From Ralstonia sp. 25mfcol4.1 (GTDB lineage Bacteria > Pseudomonadota > Gammaproteobacteria > Burkholderiales > Burkholderiaceae), in assembly GCF_900104095.1 (NCBI RefSeq), contig NZ_FNJO01000027.1:1-35890 (forward strand): a stretch of DNA of 35,890 nt. The letters are read 5' to 3'. A program made the position numbers and the translations under genes. The notes below the pieces were generated by a model. That model made no database searches. It was not told the DNA's origin and saw nothing but the letters and a program-made list of their open reading frames with translations. Positions 7,725-15,622 of this stretch are shown in pieces (the first letter of the stretch is position 1; each line of letters opens with the position of its first letter).

Positions 7725-9080
7725 TTAGAGCACCTGGGTGGGCGCCGGTTGAGTGACCACAGGCTGGGCGGCGACGCCGACGCGGTTTGTGCCGTGGGCA
7801 TGCCGGGCCCGACTGCGTTTGGTAATGAAGAAGACAGCCATGACCACCGGCGCGATCAGCAGCCCTTCGGCCAGTTCGGGGTCAATGGGCAGGTTCATGA
7901 CGTGCAGCGCCTTGAACCCGGCCGCCGCGAGCGACAGAACGTAGTACGAGATGGCCGCCACGGACAGGCCCTCGACCGCGTGCTGGAGATTCAGCTGATT
8001 GCGGGAGGTCTGGTCCAGCCCGGCCAGCAATCGGGTGACGTCGCGCTCCTGCGTCAAATTGACCCGGGTGCGCAGCAGATCGACCGCACGGGCGATGCGC
8101 GCGGCAAGCTGCTCATGCCGCATCCAGACACTCTTGCACGTCTCCATCGCAGGCGCGAAGCGTCGCTCCATGAATTCCGAAATCATCGGCATCCCCTCGA
8201 TGCGTCGCTCCCGCAGTTCGTGAATGCGCGCCAGCACGAGGCGTTCATAAGCCCACGAGGCGCTGAAACGTCCGCCGTGCTCCGCGAGGGACTCCACCCG
8301 GGCGGCCAGATCCGTCAATTGCACCAGCAGTTCTGCGTCGTTTTCTCCTGCGCGACGCGTGTTCATGCTGCGCATGAGCGTCTGGAGCGCGGCATGGATC
8401 TCGTCCAGGTCACCGCCCATGCTCCGTGCAACCGGCAGCGCGAGCAGCGCCATCATCCGATAGGTCTCGATTTCGTAGAGTCGTTGCAGGAGCCTGCCAC
8501 CTTGCTCTTCCCGGAAATCATCGTCGATGGCAAGGATGCGCATATGTCCATCCGCACCAATACTCCAATCGCTGAAAACCTTGCCGCCGTCCAATACATG
8601 GCTGCCGACGAGCGTCGGGCCAGCCAGCCAATCGCGAAGATGCGCGCAGACGGCTTCGCCTGCGCCAGCCGCCAGTAGCTCCATGCGCAACGCATGAAAA
8701 CGCATGCCCCCAAGCATCTCGAGCCACTGCGGCGGCACGCCCCGGATGGCGAGATCGTCAAAGTACGCCCGGTCGCTGCGCGGTGCAACGAACGTGAACG
8801 TAGAGAATTCGGTGTGCCGCTCCCACTTCAGATGCCACCCGAACGCCGACTGCGCGGCGTAGTGCCGTGCGCCCGGCGGCGGCGACGCCATGCCAGTCTC
8901 GGCGCACAGCGCGCGCAGCAGGCGCTCATGCACTGCGGGATCGCTCTCGGTGTAGATGGCGTAGTGCGTGACCGACGCGCTGCCGGTCAGGCGCAGGAAA
9001 GGACGGGCGTGCAACTCTGCGGCCAGTGAGGCGCGCAGCGGGTGATCGAGCACGGGGACGCGTGTGCCAGGGGTATCCAT
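7725..9080 (-). CDS. DUF3422 family membrane protein
   Basis: This 451-aa protein has the DUF3422 features: an N-terminal block (HPLRASLAAELHARPFLRL, then FGWHLKWERHTEFSTFTF), a long helical middle (~230-390) and two membrane segments near the C-terminus (~395-415, AAISYYVLSLAAAGF; ~425-445, LLIAPVVMAVFFITK) with a short cytoplasmic tail. The arrangement of a large soluble domain followed by two closely spaced helices recalls CorA-type channels, but no transport function is established. The frame stays open to 9203, but I chose ATG 9080 because the extension has AT-rich, non-coding-like codons and family members begin close to HPLRASL. It is divergent from the LysR gene with 158 bp between. 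Confidence 0.85.
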   Translation of the reverse strand: MDTPGTRVPVLDHPLRASLAAELHARPFLRLTGSASVTHYAIYTESDPAVHERLLRALCAETGMASPPPGARHYAAQSAFGWHLKWERHTEFSTFTFVAPRSDRAYFDDLAIRGVPPQWLEMLGGMRFHALRMELLAAGAGEAVCAHLRDWLAGPTLVGSHVLDGGKVFSDWSIGADGHMRILAIDDDFREEQGGRLLQRLYEIETYRMMALLALPVARSMGGDLDEIHAALQTLMRSMNTRRAGENDAELLVQLTDLAARVESLAEHGGRFSASWAYERLVLARIHELRERRIEGMPMISEFMERRFAPAMETCKSVWMRHEQLAARIARAVDLLRTRVNLTQERDVTRLLAGLDQTSRNQLNLQHAVEGLSVAAISYYVLSLAAAGFKALHVMNLPIDPELAEGLLIAPVVMAVFFITKRSRARHAHGTNRVGVAAQPVVTQPAPTQVL

Positions 9081-9238
9081 GCGGGGGCGCGTGATGTTGG
9101 GTGGAAGCGTCGGACACGGAGGATGGAAGCGCGGGTTCGCGACTTCCTGTCCGTGTGTCCGTGTCAGCAATATCGCATGGGCATACCGACAATAAAAACG
9201 CATAATATTGATCGTTACTTTCAGTTATTCTGATACCT

Positions 9239-10096
9239 ATGAAGTCGCTCGATCATGATGTCCTCGCGACGGTCGTCGCCATTGCAGAGACCGGCAACAT
9301 GAGCCGTGCTGCGGAGGCGGTCAACCGGTCGCAGTCGGCTGTCAGCATGCAGATCAAGGCGCTCGAGGAGTCCCTGGGCCGACAGCTTTTCGTGAGGCGG
9401 GCACGCAGTGTCGCGTTGACGCATGAGGGCGAGGTGCTGCTGGGATTCGCCAGGCGGATGTTGTCGCTGCGCGACGAAGCCTGGGCGGCGGTAGTGCGCC
9501 CGGAGGTGACAGGCAAGGTCGTCATTGGCGTCCCCGATGACTATGCTTCCTCCCTGCTGCCCTCGGTGCTCAAGAAATTCTCGGCGTCCTACCCGAAAGT
9601 AGAAATCCAGGTCATGGGGTTGCCCAGCAGTGCCCTGGGCCCACTGGTCAAGGACGGAACGGTTGACCTGGCTTGCGGCACACGGGTCAAGGGGCTCTCT
9701 GGCGATTTCTTGCGACATGAGCCGATGGCCTGGGCGGCCAAGGCGAACGGGCCGAAGATCTGGGAGGATCGGCCGTTGCCGATTGCCGTCTTCATGCCGG
9801 GAAGCGTCGCCCGGGAGAACACCATCCGCAGCCTTGACCGCGCCAGGATTCCACACCGGACGTCGTATGAAAGCCCGAGCTTGCTGGGGCTGCTGAGCAT
9901 GGTAGACGCGGGTCTGGCGATTACCGCGCTCGCGAAGTGCGCCATTCCCCCGCATCTCACCCTGCTCGGACGGTCGCATGGATTGCCGGACTTGCCGCCC
10001 CTGGAACTGATTCTGGCCCGGAGTTCGAAATCCAGGCGTCCCCCGTGTGACTTTCTTGCCGAGCAGATCTTCGAGGATCTTCAGTCCGGCGGCTGA
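9239..10096 (+). CDS. LysR-family transcriptional regulator
   Basis: This 285-aa protein has an N-terminal winged HTH (~5-65) with the LysR signature (NMSRAAEAVNRSQSAVSMQIKALEESLGRQLFVR, shown here only for orientation: residues ~20-54) and LTHEGEVLL. A LysR substrate-binding domain follows from ~90 (KVVIGVPDDYASSLLPSVL...). It would bind DNA as a tetramer and respond to a small effector. It lies upstream of, and co-directional with, the dioxygenase/BKACE operon, with about 210 bp between, and is divergent from the DUF3422 gene. Either could be its target. The upstream region (9185-9238) is AT-rich, as expected of a promoter. No ribosome site is obvious before ATG 9239. Confidence 0.92.
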   Translation: MKSLDHDVLATVVAIAETGNMSRAAEAVNRSQSAVSMQIKALEESLGRQLFVRRARSVALTHEGEVLLGFARRMLSLRDEAWAAVVRPEVTGKVVIGVPDDYASSLLPSVLKKFSASYPKVEIQVMGLPSSALGPLVKDGTVDLACGTRVKGLSGDFLRHEPMAWAAKANGPKIWEDRPLPIAVFMPGSVARENTIRSLDRARIPHRTSYESPSLLGLLSMVDAGLAITALAKCAIPPHLTLLGRSHGLPDLPPLELILARSSKSRRPPCDFLAEQIFEDLQSGG

Positions 10097-10180
10097 GGGC
10101 CAGCCGTCCAGTTAAGCCGTGCCGCCGGGCCGCCCCACCGTCGATCGGTCTGCGGCGCCACGGCCGGGGAGCATCCTGCC

Positions 10181-10217
10181 TGTCCCAAATTAGCAAATGA
10201 TTGTCCCAGTTAAGCAA
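10181..10217 (+). promoter_or_regulatory. Tandem 16-bp direct repeats, candidate activator site
   Basis: TGTCCCAAATTAGCAA (10181-10196) and TGTCCCAGTTAAGCAA (10202-10217) agree at 13 of 16 positions and start exactly 21 bp apart, two helical turns. They sit about 90 bp before the dioxygenase start, in an island of lower GC. Head-to-tail half-sites at 21-bp spacing are the typical binding arrangement of AraC-family regulators. One is encoded convergently at the operon's far end. The LysR product upstream is the other candidate. Confidence 0.55.
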
Positions 10218-10305
10218 GTCGGTTCGCCCGCCGCTGCAGATACTGGATGCACAGAACACGGTGAGCCCACCCGAGGATTCATCGGACTGCGCAGGAGACA
10301 TGACA

Positions 10306-11151
10306 ATGAAGATCAGGCAAATCACCCCGGCTATCGGCGCCGAGATATCTGAGGTACATCTGGGCGATGCGTCGCGCGATCCGGCGCTTTTTGCGGCCAT
10401 CAAGCGCGCGCTCCTCGCGCACAAGGTGCTTTTCTTTCGCCGCCAGGCGATCACCCGCGCCGAGCATGTAGCGTTCGCCGGCCGCTTCGGCCAACTGGAA
10501 GACCACCCGGTAGCGGGTAGCGACCCGGAGCATCCGGGTCTTGTACGCATCTACCGGAGCGACAACCCGCACAGCTACGAGAACAACTATCACTGCGACG
10601 GCTTGTGGCGTCCCAATCCGGCCATGGGCGCGGTACTACGCTGCATCGAATGCCCGGAGATTGGCGGCGACACCATCTGGGTCAACATGGTGAAAGCCTA
10701 CGAGGAACTGTCCGAAGACATCCGGCAGAAGATCATCGGCCTGCGTGCCAGGGCGAGCATCGAGCACAGCTTCGGTGCCGTCATGACGGCGGAGGCGCGG
10801 GCCAAGCTGGTCGCGGAACATCCTTCTGTCGAACATCCGGTGGTGCGCACCCATCCCGAAACGGGCGAGAAGATCCTGTTCGTCGGAGCGGGCTTCACGA
10901 CGCATTTCACGAACTACAGCACGCCGGCCAATGTGCGTCACGGCATTGACAAGGCACCCGGCGCGGCCTTGCTGCTCAACTACCTGATCAGCCGCGCGAC
11001 CATTCCCGAGTACCAGGTGCGTTGGTCCTGGCAAGAAGGCGATGTCGCTGTCTGGGACAACCGGTGCACGCAGCACTATGCGCTGAACGACTACTGGCCT
11101 GCGCCGCGCAAGATGGAACGCGCTGGCATCGTGGGCGACATCCCCTATTGA
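10306..11151 (+). CDS. TauD/TfdA-family Fe(II)/2-oxoglutarate dioxygenase
   Basis: This 281-aa enzyme has the facial triad of the TauD/TfdA family: His96 and Asp98 (NNYHCDGLW) and distal His257 (CTQHYALNDY), followed by Arg residues at 268 and 272 suited to 2-oxoglutarate binding. The family hydroxylates an unactivated carbon while converting 2-oxoglutarate and O2 to succinate and CO2, often releasing sulfite, a phenol or an amine. The substrate cannot be read from sequence. I start at ATG 10306, which has AGGAG 8 nt upstream; ATG 10300 is only 2 nt from that site. It is the first gene of a four-gene run (dioxygenase, cleavage enzyme, binding protein, oxidoreductase). Confidence 0.88.
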   Translation: MKIRQITPAIGAEISEVHLGDASRDPALFAAIKRALLAHKVLFFRRQAITRAEHVAFAGRFGQLEDHPVAGSDPEHPGLVRIYRSDNPHSYENNYHCDGLWRPNPAMGAVLRCIECPEIGGDTIWVNMVKAYEELSEDIRQKIIGLRARASIEHSFGAVMTAEARAKLVAEHPSVEHPVVRTHPETGEKILFVGAGFTTHFTNYSTPANVRHGIDKAPGAALLLNYLISRATIPEYQVRWSWQEGDVAVWDNRCTQHYALNDYWPAPRKMERAGIVGDIPY

Positions 11152-11218
11152 ACCGACGGCGCGCCTGGGCGCCCTGTCGCGCCTTGGCGTCCTGGATGCC
11201 ATTACCTGGAGCATCGAC

Positions 11219-12277
11219 ATGCATTTTCTCGACGGTCACCTTTTTCCTGAAAACCAGCCGCCCCTGATCATTACCGCCGCACCTTACGCGCCGGGCTGGC
11301 TGCCATCGGACTTTCCCGAAGACATCCCGCTCACCATGGACGAACAGATCCAAAAGGCCGTGGATTGCTATCGGGCCGGCGCGACGGTGCTGCATTTGCA
11401 CGTGCGTGAGCTTGACGGCAAGGGTAGCAAGCGGCTGTCCAAATTCAACGAACTGATCGCCGGCGTACGTGAGGCGGTGCCGGAAATGATCATCCAGGTG
11501 GGAGGCTCCATCTCGTTCGCTCCCGAAGATGAAGGGCAGGCCGCCAAATGGCTGTCCGATGATACCCGCCATATGCTCGCGGACCTGGATCCCAAGCCAG
11601 ACCAAGTCACGGTGACCGTCAACACGGCGCAGATGAACGTCACCGACCATGCCGAGGATGCCGATTTTCGCGGCACCTCGCGCGAGGACATGACGCTGTT
11701 CAATGCGTACAAGAACCTCATCGTCCCTGCCAATCCTGGCTGGGTGGAAGAGCATGTGCGGCGTCTGACGGCGGCCGGCATTCAGAGCCAGTTCCAGTGC
11801 TACAACGTCAACAGTTTCGAGTCAGTCGAGCGCCTGATGCGCCGGGGCTTCTACAAGGGCCCGCTCGTCCTGAACTGGGTAGCGATTGGCGGCGGCATGG
11901 ACACTCCCAGCATCTATAGCCTGGCCAACTTCATGCGCGCCGTGCCCGATGGCGCGGTGGTCACGGTGGAGAGCAACGTGCGAAACGTGCTGCCGGTCAA
12001 CGTGATGGGCATTGCGATGGGGCTGCACGTGCGCTGTGGCACCGAGGACGTGCTCTGGAACCCCCGGCGCACGGCCAAGCAGAGCACTGTCAGCCAGATC
12101 GAGCAGCTGGTTCGCATTGCGCGGGAGATGGGCCGCGAGATCGCGACAGCCAGGCAGGCGCGCGAGATCTGCCAGATCGGTGTGTTCCACGATTCCGTCG
12201 AGGAATCCCTGCGCGCCAATGGCTTCGCGCCGAATCGAAATGGGGGGAGCCAGGGCTTCCTGCACAAAACGCAGTGA
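11219..12277 (+). CDS. 3-keto-5-aminohexanoate cleavage family enzyme (BKACE, DUF849)
   Basis: This 352-aa TIM-barrel protein belongs to the beta-keto acid cleavage enzyme family, which condenses a beta-keto acid with acetyl-CoA to give acetoacetate and a new CoA thioester. Metal-binding HxH is seen at His59/His61 (VLHLHVR), and Glu251 in VTVESNVRN matches the third zinc ligand. Other family blocks are GGSISF and LNWVAIGGGMDTPS. The specificity positions differ from the lysine-fermentation enzyme Kce as I recall it: its N-terminal Glu loop is replaced by APYAPGW, and the Arg...Glu-Asp motif reads V-T-V-E-S. The substrate is therefore probably not 3-keto-5-aminohexanoate. GGAG lies 6 nt before ATG 11219. 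Confidence 0.88.
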   Translation: MHFLDGHLFPENQPPLIITAAPYAPGWLPSDFPEDIPLTMDEQIQKAVDCYRAGATVLHLHVRELDGKGSKRLSKFNELIAGVREAVPEMIIQVGGSISFAPEDEGQAAKWLSDDTRHMLADLDPKPDQVTVTVNTAQMNVTDHAEDADFRGTSREDMTLFNAYKNLIVPANPGWVEEHVRRLTAAGIQSQFQCYNVNSFESVERLMRRGFYKGPLVLNWVAIGGGMDTPSIYSLANFMRAVPDGAVVTVESNVRNVLPVNVMGIAMGLHVRCGTEDVLWNPRRTAKQSTVSQIEQLVRIAREMGREIATARQAREICQIGVFHDSVEESLRANGFAPNRNGGSQGFLHKTQ

Positions 12278-12290
12278 CCGGATGCCATGA

Positions 12291-12307
12291 CCGGCCGTAA
12301 TGGCCGG
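12291..12307 (+). other. Intercistronic hairpin before the Bug gene
   Basis: CCGGCC (12291-12296) and GGCCGG (12302-12307) form a perfect 6-bp GC stem around GTAAT, 14 bp after the cleavage-enzyme stop and 40 bp before the next start. It lacks a T-run. It could protect or process the mRNA between cistrons. Confidence 0.35.
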
Positions 12308-12346
12308 ACGCAGCCAGAAGACGAAGCCGATGACAAGGAGACTGTC

Positions 12347-13363
12347 ATGCAACACCGAATCATCCCTGCGCGCCGTGCGCTCAGGCGGGCGGCCGCGCTC
12401 GGTGCGGCGCTGTTTGCCACCGCCGCCATTACCGGCGCAACCGCCCCCGCCGTCCATGCCGCCGACTGGCCCACGAAGCCGGTGCGGATTCTGGTGGGCG
12501 CGCCGCCCGGAGGCACCGCAGACATCATCGCGCGCCTGCTCGCGCACGCCTTGCAACGCCCTCTCGGGCAACCGGTGATTGTCGACTACAAGTCGGGCGC
12601 GGCCGGCACCATCGCGGTCCAGTCCATGCTGTCGGCACCGCGCGACGGTTACACCTTCCTGCTGATCCAGAAGGGGATTGCATCGGAAGTGCCGCTGGCC
12701 ATCAAGGTGTCCTATGACCCGTTTCGCGACATCGTGCCCATCGCGCAGCTGACACGGCAGGGACTGGTACTGGTCGGCAATCCGGCGCTGCCGGCCACGA
12801 ACCTTGCGGAGCTGGTCCGCCATATCAAGGCCAATCCGGGAAAATTGGACTATGCGAACTTTGGCATCGGCCTGCGTGGCCAGACGATTGGCGTCCAGTT
12901 CAACCAACTGGCAGGTCTTGAGACGGGTGCCGTGAGCTACAAGGGATCGCCCCCTGCGCTGCAGGACGTCATGGGCGGGCAGGTGCCGCTGATGTTCGAT
13001 GGTCCCGCCACATCATTGCCGTTCATCCAGTCGGGAAGGCTGCGCGCCTATGCGGTCGCCTTTCCGAATCGAATCTCGGCGCTCCCCAATGTGCCGACCT
13101 TCGCTGAACTTGGCTATCCCGAACTGAATGAGGTGGGCTGGATGGGGCTATGGTCGGCGCCGGGCGTGCCACCGGCCATCGCCGCGAAGATGCGCGACGC
13201 GACACACGCCGCCCTGCAGTCGCCCGAGCTGCGACGCAGGATCCAGGAGCTTGGCATGGAGGTCGGCACGGCAGCCACCCCGGACGAACTGGCCGCGGAT
13301 GTTCGCGCGTCCTATGAGCGCCAGGGCAAGTTGCTACGCGCCATGCATTTCACAGCGCAATGA
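12347..13363 (+). CDS. Bug/TctC family tripartite tricarboxylate-type substrate-binding protein
   Basis: This 338-aa periplasmic binding protein has a signal peptide (Arg-rich start, hydrophobic ~18-32, likely cleavage after AVHA before ADWPTKPVRI). The mature start W-P-x-K-P-V-R-I, the following VGAPPGGTADIIAR loop, and GYPEL...GLWSAPGVP mark the Bug family, which is greatly expanded in Burkholderiales. These proteins bind carboxylates, amides or similar small molecules. Here it probably captures the substrate or a precursor for the neighbouring catabolic enzymes. No TctA/TctB membrane partners are in the window, as for many orphan Bug genes. ATG 12347 has AAGGAG 6 nt upstream; the in-frame ATG at 12287 lacks one. 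Confidence 0.9.
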   Translation: MQHRIIPARRALRRAAALGAALFATAAITGATAPAVHAADWPTKPVRILVGAPPGGTADIIARLLAHALQRPLGQPVIVDYKSGAAGTIAVQSMLSAPRDGYTFLLIQKGIASEVPLAIKVSYDPFRDIVPIAQLTRQGLVLVGNPALPATNLAELVRHIKANPGKLDYANFGIGLRGQTIGVQFNQLAGLETGAVSYKGSPPALQDVMGGQVPLMFDGPATSLPFIQSGRLRAYAVAFPNRISALPNVPTFAELGYPELNEVGWMGLWSAPGVPPAIAAKMRDATHAALQSPELRRRIQELGMEVGTAATPDELAADVRASYERQGKLLRAMHFTAQ

Positions 13364-13379
13364 TGCAGGAGCACGAAAA

Positions 13380-14354
13380 ATGAGAGCAGCACGTGTATGG
13401 CCGGGTGCCGAGGGTGGCCTGCTGGTCATCCAGGACATCGACGTGCCCACCCCGGGCGGCCAGGAGGTGCTGATTCGCGTTCGCGCGTCGGGCATCAATC
13501 TGGGCGAGATCAAGTATCAGCGTGAGCATCGGACGGGCGACCCGATGACCGCCGGCGTCGAGTTTGCCGGCGAAGTGGCGGAAGTTGGCGACAAGGTCGA
13601 GGGGTGGCGAACAGGCGACAGGGTGATGGGACATGGCCGGGGTTGCCATGCCCAGTACGTGGTGGCATCCCCGTTCGCGCTGATGCCGGTGCCCGACGAC
13701 GTGTCATGGGTCGAAGCGGCGGCGTTTCCCAACGTGTTCATCACGGCCCACGATGCGCTGGTGAGTAACGGGGAACTGAAACCCGGCGAGACCGTGTTCA
13801 TCAACGGTGCGTCGGGCGGCGTCGGCATGGCGGCAACGATGACAGCGAAAGCGTTAGGTGCGGGGTGCGTTATCGTCTCTTCGCGGTCCGCACACAAGCT
13901 GGAGCGCCTGGCGGCCTTCGGCGCCGACGTGGGTATCGATGCGTCGCGCGAAGTCCAGCACGAGGCCATCATGGCGGCCACGGACGGCGGGGGTGTGGAT
14001 GTCATCATTGACACCATCGGCGGCACGGTTTTCGAAGAGAACGTCAGTTGCCTTGCCGTGAAGGGACGGCTGGTGAACCTTGCGCGGCTGGGCGGTGGCC
14101 AGTTCGGGCGAACCGATATCAACCGGCTGTGGCTCAATCGACTCAAACTGATGGGTGCGACGTTTCGCACACGCACGGAGTCCGAACGCCTTGCCTGCAT
14201 CCAGGCGTGCGCGCGGGATCTGCTGTCGCATTTTCGCGCTGGCGGCCTCCGCCTGCCCATCGACCGGACGTTTCCCCTGGGCGCCATCGCAGACGCGTAC
14301 GCCTATCTCGCACGCAGCGAGCATATGGGGAAGGTTGTCCTTACGGCCGACTGA
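13380..14354 (+). CDS. Zinc-independent alcohol dehydrogenase / NADPH:quinone oxidoreductase family
   Basis: This 324-aa medium-chain dehydrogenase/reductase has the quinone-oxidoreductase layout. A GroES-like N-terminal domain spans ~1-120 (ASGINLGEIKYQ, GVEFAGEVAEVGDKV). A Rossmann domain follows with the NADPH-binding loop GASGGVGMA (~142-150) and later GGGVDVIIDTIGG. The zinc-binding Cys/His set of true alcohol dehydrogenases is missing, as usual in the QOR group. It probably reduces a quinone or an activated enone made by the same pathway. ATG 13380 has AGGAG 8 nt upstream; a longer open frame to 13128 overlaps the preceding gene in another frame and is not coding. It is the last gene of the operon and overlaps the convergent AraC gene by 14 bp. 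Confidence 0.9.
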   Translation: MRAARVWPGAEGGLLVIQDIDVPTPGGQEVLIRVRASGINLGEIKYQREHRTGDPMTAGVEFAGEVAEVGDKVEGWRTGDRVMGHGRGCHAQYVVASPFALMPVPDDVSWVEAAAFPNVFITAHDALVSNGELKPGETVFINGASGGVGMAATMTAKALGAGCVIVSSRSAHKLERLAAFGADVGIDASREVQHEAIMAATDGGGVDVIIDTIGGTVFEENVSCLAVKGRLVNLARLGGGQFGRTDINRLWLNRLKLMGATFRTRTESERLACIQACARDLLSHFRAGGLRLPIDRTFPLGAIADAYAYLARSEHMGKVVLTAD

Positions 14355-15414
14355 GGGCGGGCGCGGGCCGGCGGCGGCCGGCCGTGGCGGTGGGCGATCC
14401 TGTGCCCGGGGGCTGCCGACGCCGCCATTGCGTGACGCTGCAGCCAAACTCCGCGCGAAACCAATGGCTGAAGCTACTCTGGTTCGAAAAGCCCAGCAGG
14501 CTGGCGATCTCGCCGATCGGCTGGTCGCTCTCTGCCAGATGTCGGATCACCAGTTCGGAACGGACCTCGTCGAGCAGCCCTGAGAACGTCTGGCCATCGG
14601 CGCTCAGATACCGATGCAGCGTGCGACGATCCACGCGCAGATGGCGCGCGACCTGCTGTGCGGTGCAACGCCCGCCAGGCAGCAGCGCCATGATGAGCTC
14701 CCGGCACGATTCGCGCGTACCTTCGCGACGGTTCCTCAGGGCGGTTTCGAGGTAGTCGCGCGCGAGTTGCGTCGCCCCCGAATGGTCCGGCGTGCGGGGC
14801 CTCTGCAGATCGGCGCTTGCGCACACCAAGCCATTGAACGGCTGATTGAACATCGGCTTGCGGCCAAAGAATGTGTGGTGAGCGGTCAGGCTGGCGGGAG
14901 GGCGATGGGTAAAGCAGACCTGCAGCGGGCGCCACTGCGGGCCGATCAGCTCGCGCAGGATGCGAAACATCATGCCCACGGCCAATTCCATGGCCTGGCG
15001 GGTCGCGTAACCGGGACTTGGCAGCAGATCCTCACGAATGATCACTGTCTGGCCGACATCTTCCACATGCGTGACGAGCGACGTGCTCAAGAGCTTCAGG
15101 TACCGGCAAAGCGTATCGAGCCCCTGCCGCGGCGAGGGCGCTTCCTTCAACACCAGGCTGATCGGCCCCAGGTTGGAGAACGTGCGGCGCGCGGCCATCT
15201 GCAACGCAAAGTCTTCCCTGCCGGTGGCGGCGACGGTAGCTTCCAGCAATTCACGCAGGGCGCTGCTCGGAATGAGGGTCTCGGGATTCTTAAGTAGCCG
15301 CGCCGACAGGCCGGCCGCGCGCAGCAGGGCCGCGGGATCGCTGCCGAGCGACTCCACCAGCTCGATGTAGCCGTTGAGCGTGGCACTGCGGACGAGCCGC
15401 CCTACGTTTGACAT
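14341..15414 (-). CDS. AraC-family transcriptional regulator (OruR/ArgR-like N-terminal domain)
   Basis: This 357-aa regulator has a ~200-residue N-terminal domain of the type found in OruR-like AraC proteins (LLRAAGLSARLLKNPETLIPSS near 40-60, and later the HHTFFGRKPMFNQPFNGLV block). The C-terminal double HTH follows: TAQQVARHLRVDRRTLHRYLS and then IGEIASLLGFSNQSSFSHWFR (first helix pair ~270-290, second ~315-335), ending in FGCSVTQWRR. I start at ATG 15414, with GAAGG 7 nt upstream; ten more codons are open upstream. It converges on the dioxygenase-BKACE operon and is a good candidate to bind the 21-bp-spaced direct repeats at 10181-10217 (inference). Confidence 0.9.
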   Translation of the reverse strand: MSNVGRLVRSATLNGYIELVESLGSDPAALLRAAGLSARLLKNPETLIPSSALRELLEATVAATGREDFALQMAARRTFSNLGPISLVLKEAPSPRQGLDTLCRYLKLLSTSLVTHVEDVGQTVIIREDLLPSPGYATRQAMELAVGMMFRILRELIGPQWRPLQVCFTHRPPASLTAHHTFFGRKPMFNQPFNGLVCASADLQRPRTPDHSGATQLARDYLETALRNRREGTRESCRELIMALLPGGRCTAQQVARHLRVDRRTLHRYLSADGQTFSGLLDEVRSELVIRHLAESDQPIGEIASLLGFSNQSSFSHWFRAEFGCSVTQWRRRQPPGTGSPTATAGRRRPAPALSRP

Positions 15415-15622
15415 GGCGTGACCTTCACGTGGTCGGACGGCCACGAGTATGCCTCAACTTGCCGCCCGGCTCACACGCTTGGTGAAGCGCCATCGGCTGG
15501 CGGCAGGGGGAAGGCATCGGTAGGGAGATCGCATGAGCATGGCATCGCCTCCGCTCGCGGCGCGACGTTCTGGTCGCACGGCCGGACGAGGCAGCCACTC
15601 GGGCCGCCGTCCAAAATCGACG

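Noticed and set aside
11822..12907. 361-codon minus-strand open frame
   Set aside because: Antisense to the BKACE and Bug genes, both of which have clear family motifs and ribosome sites.
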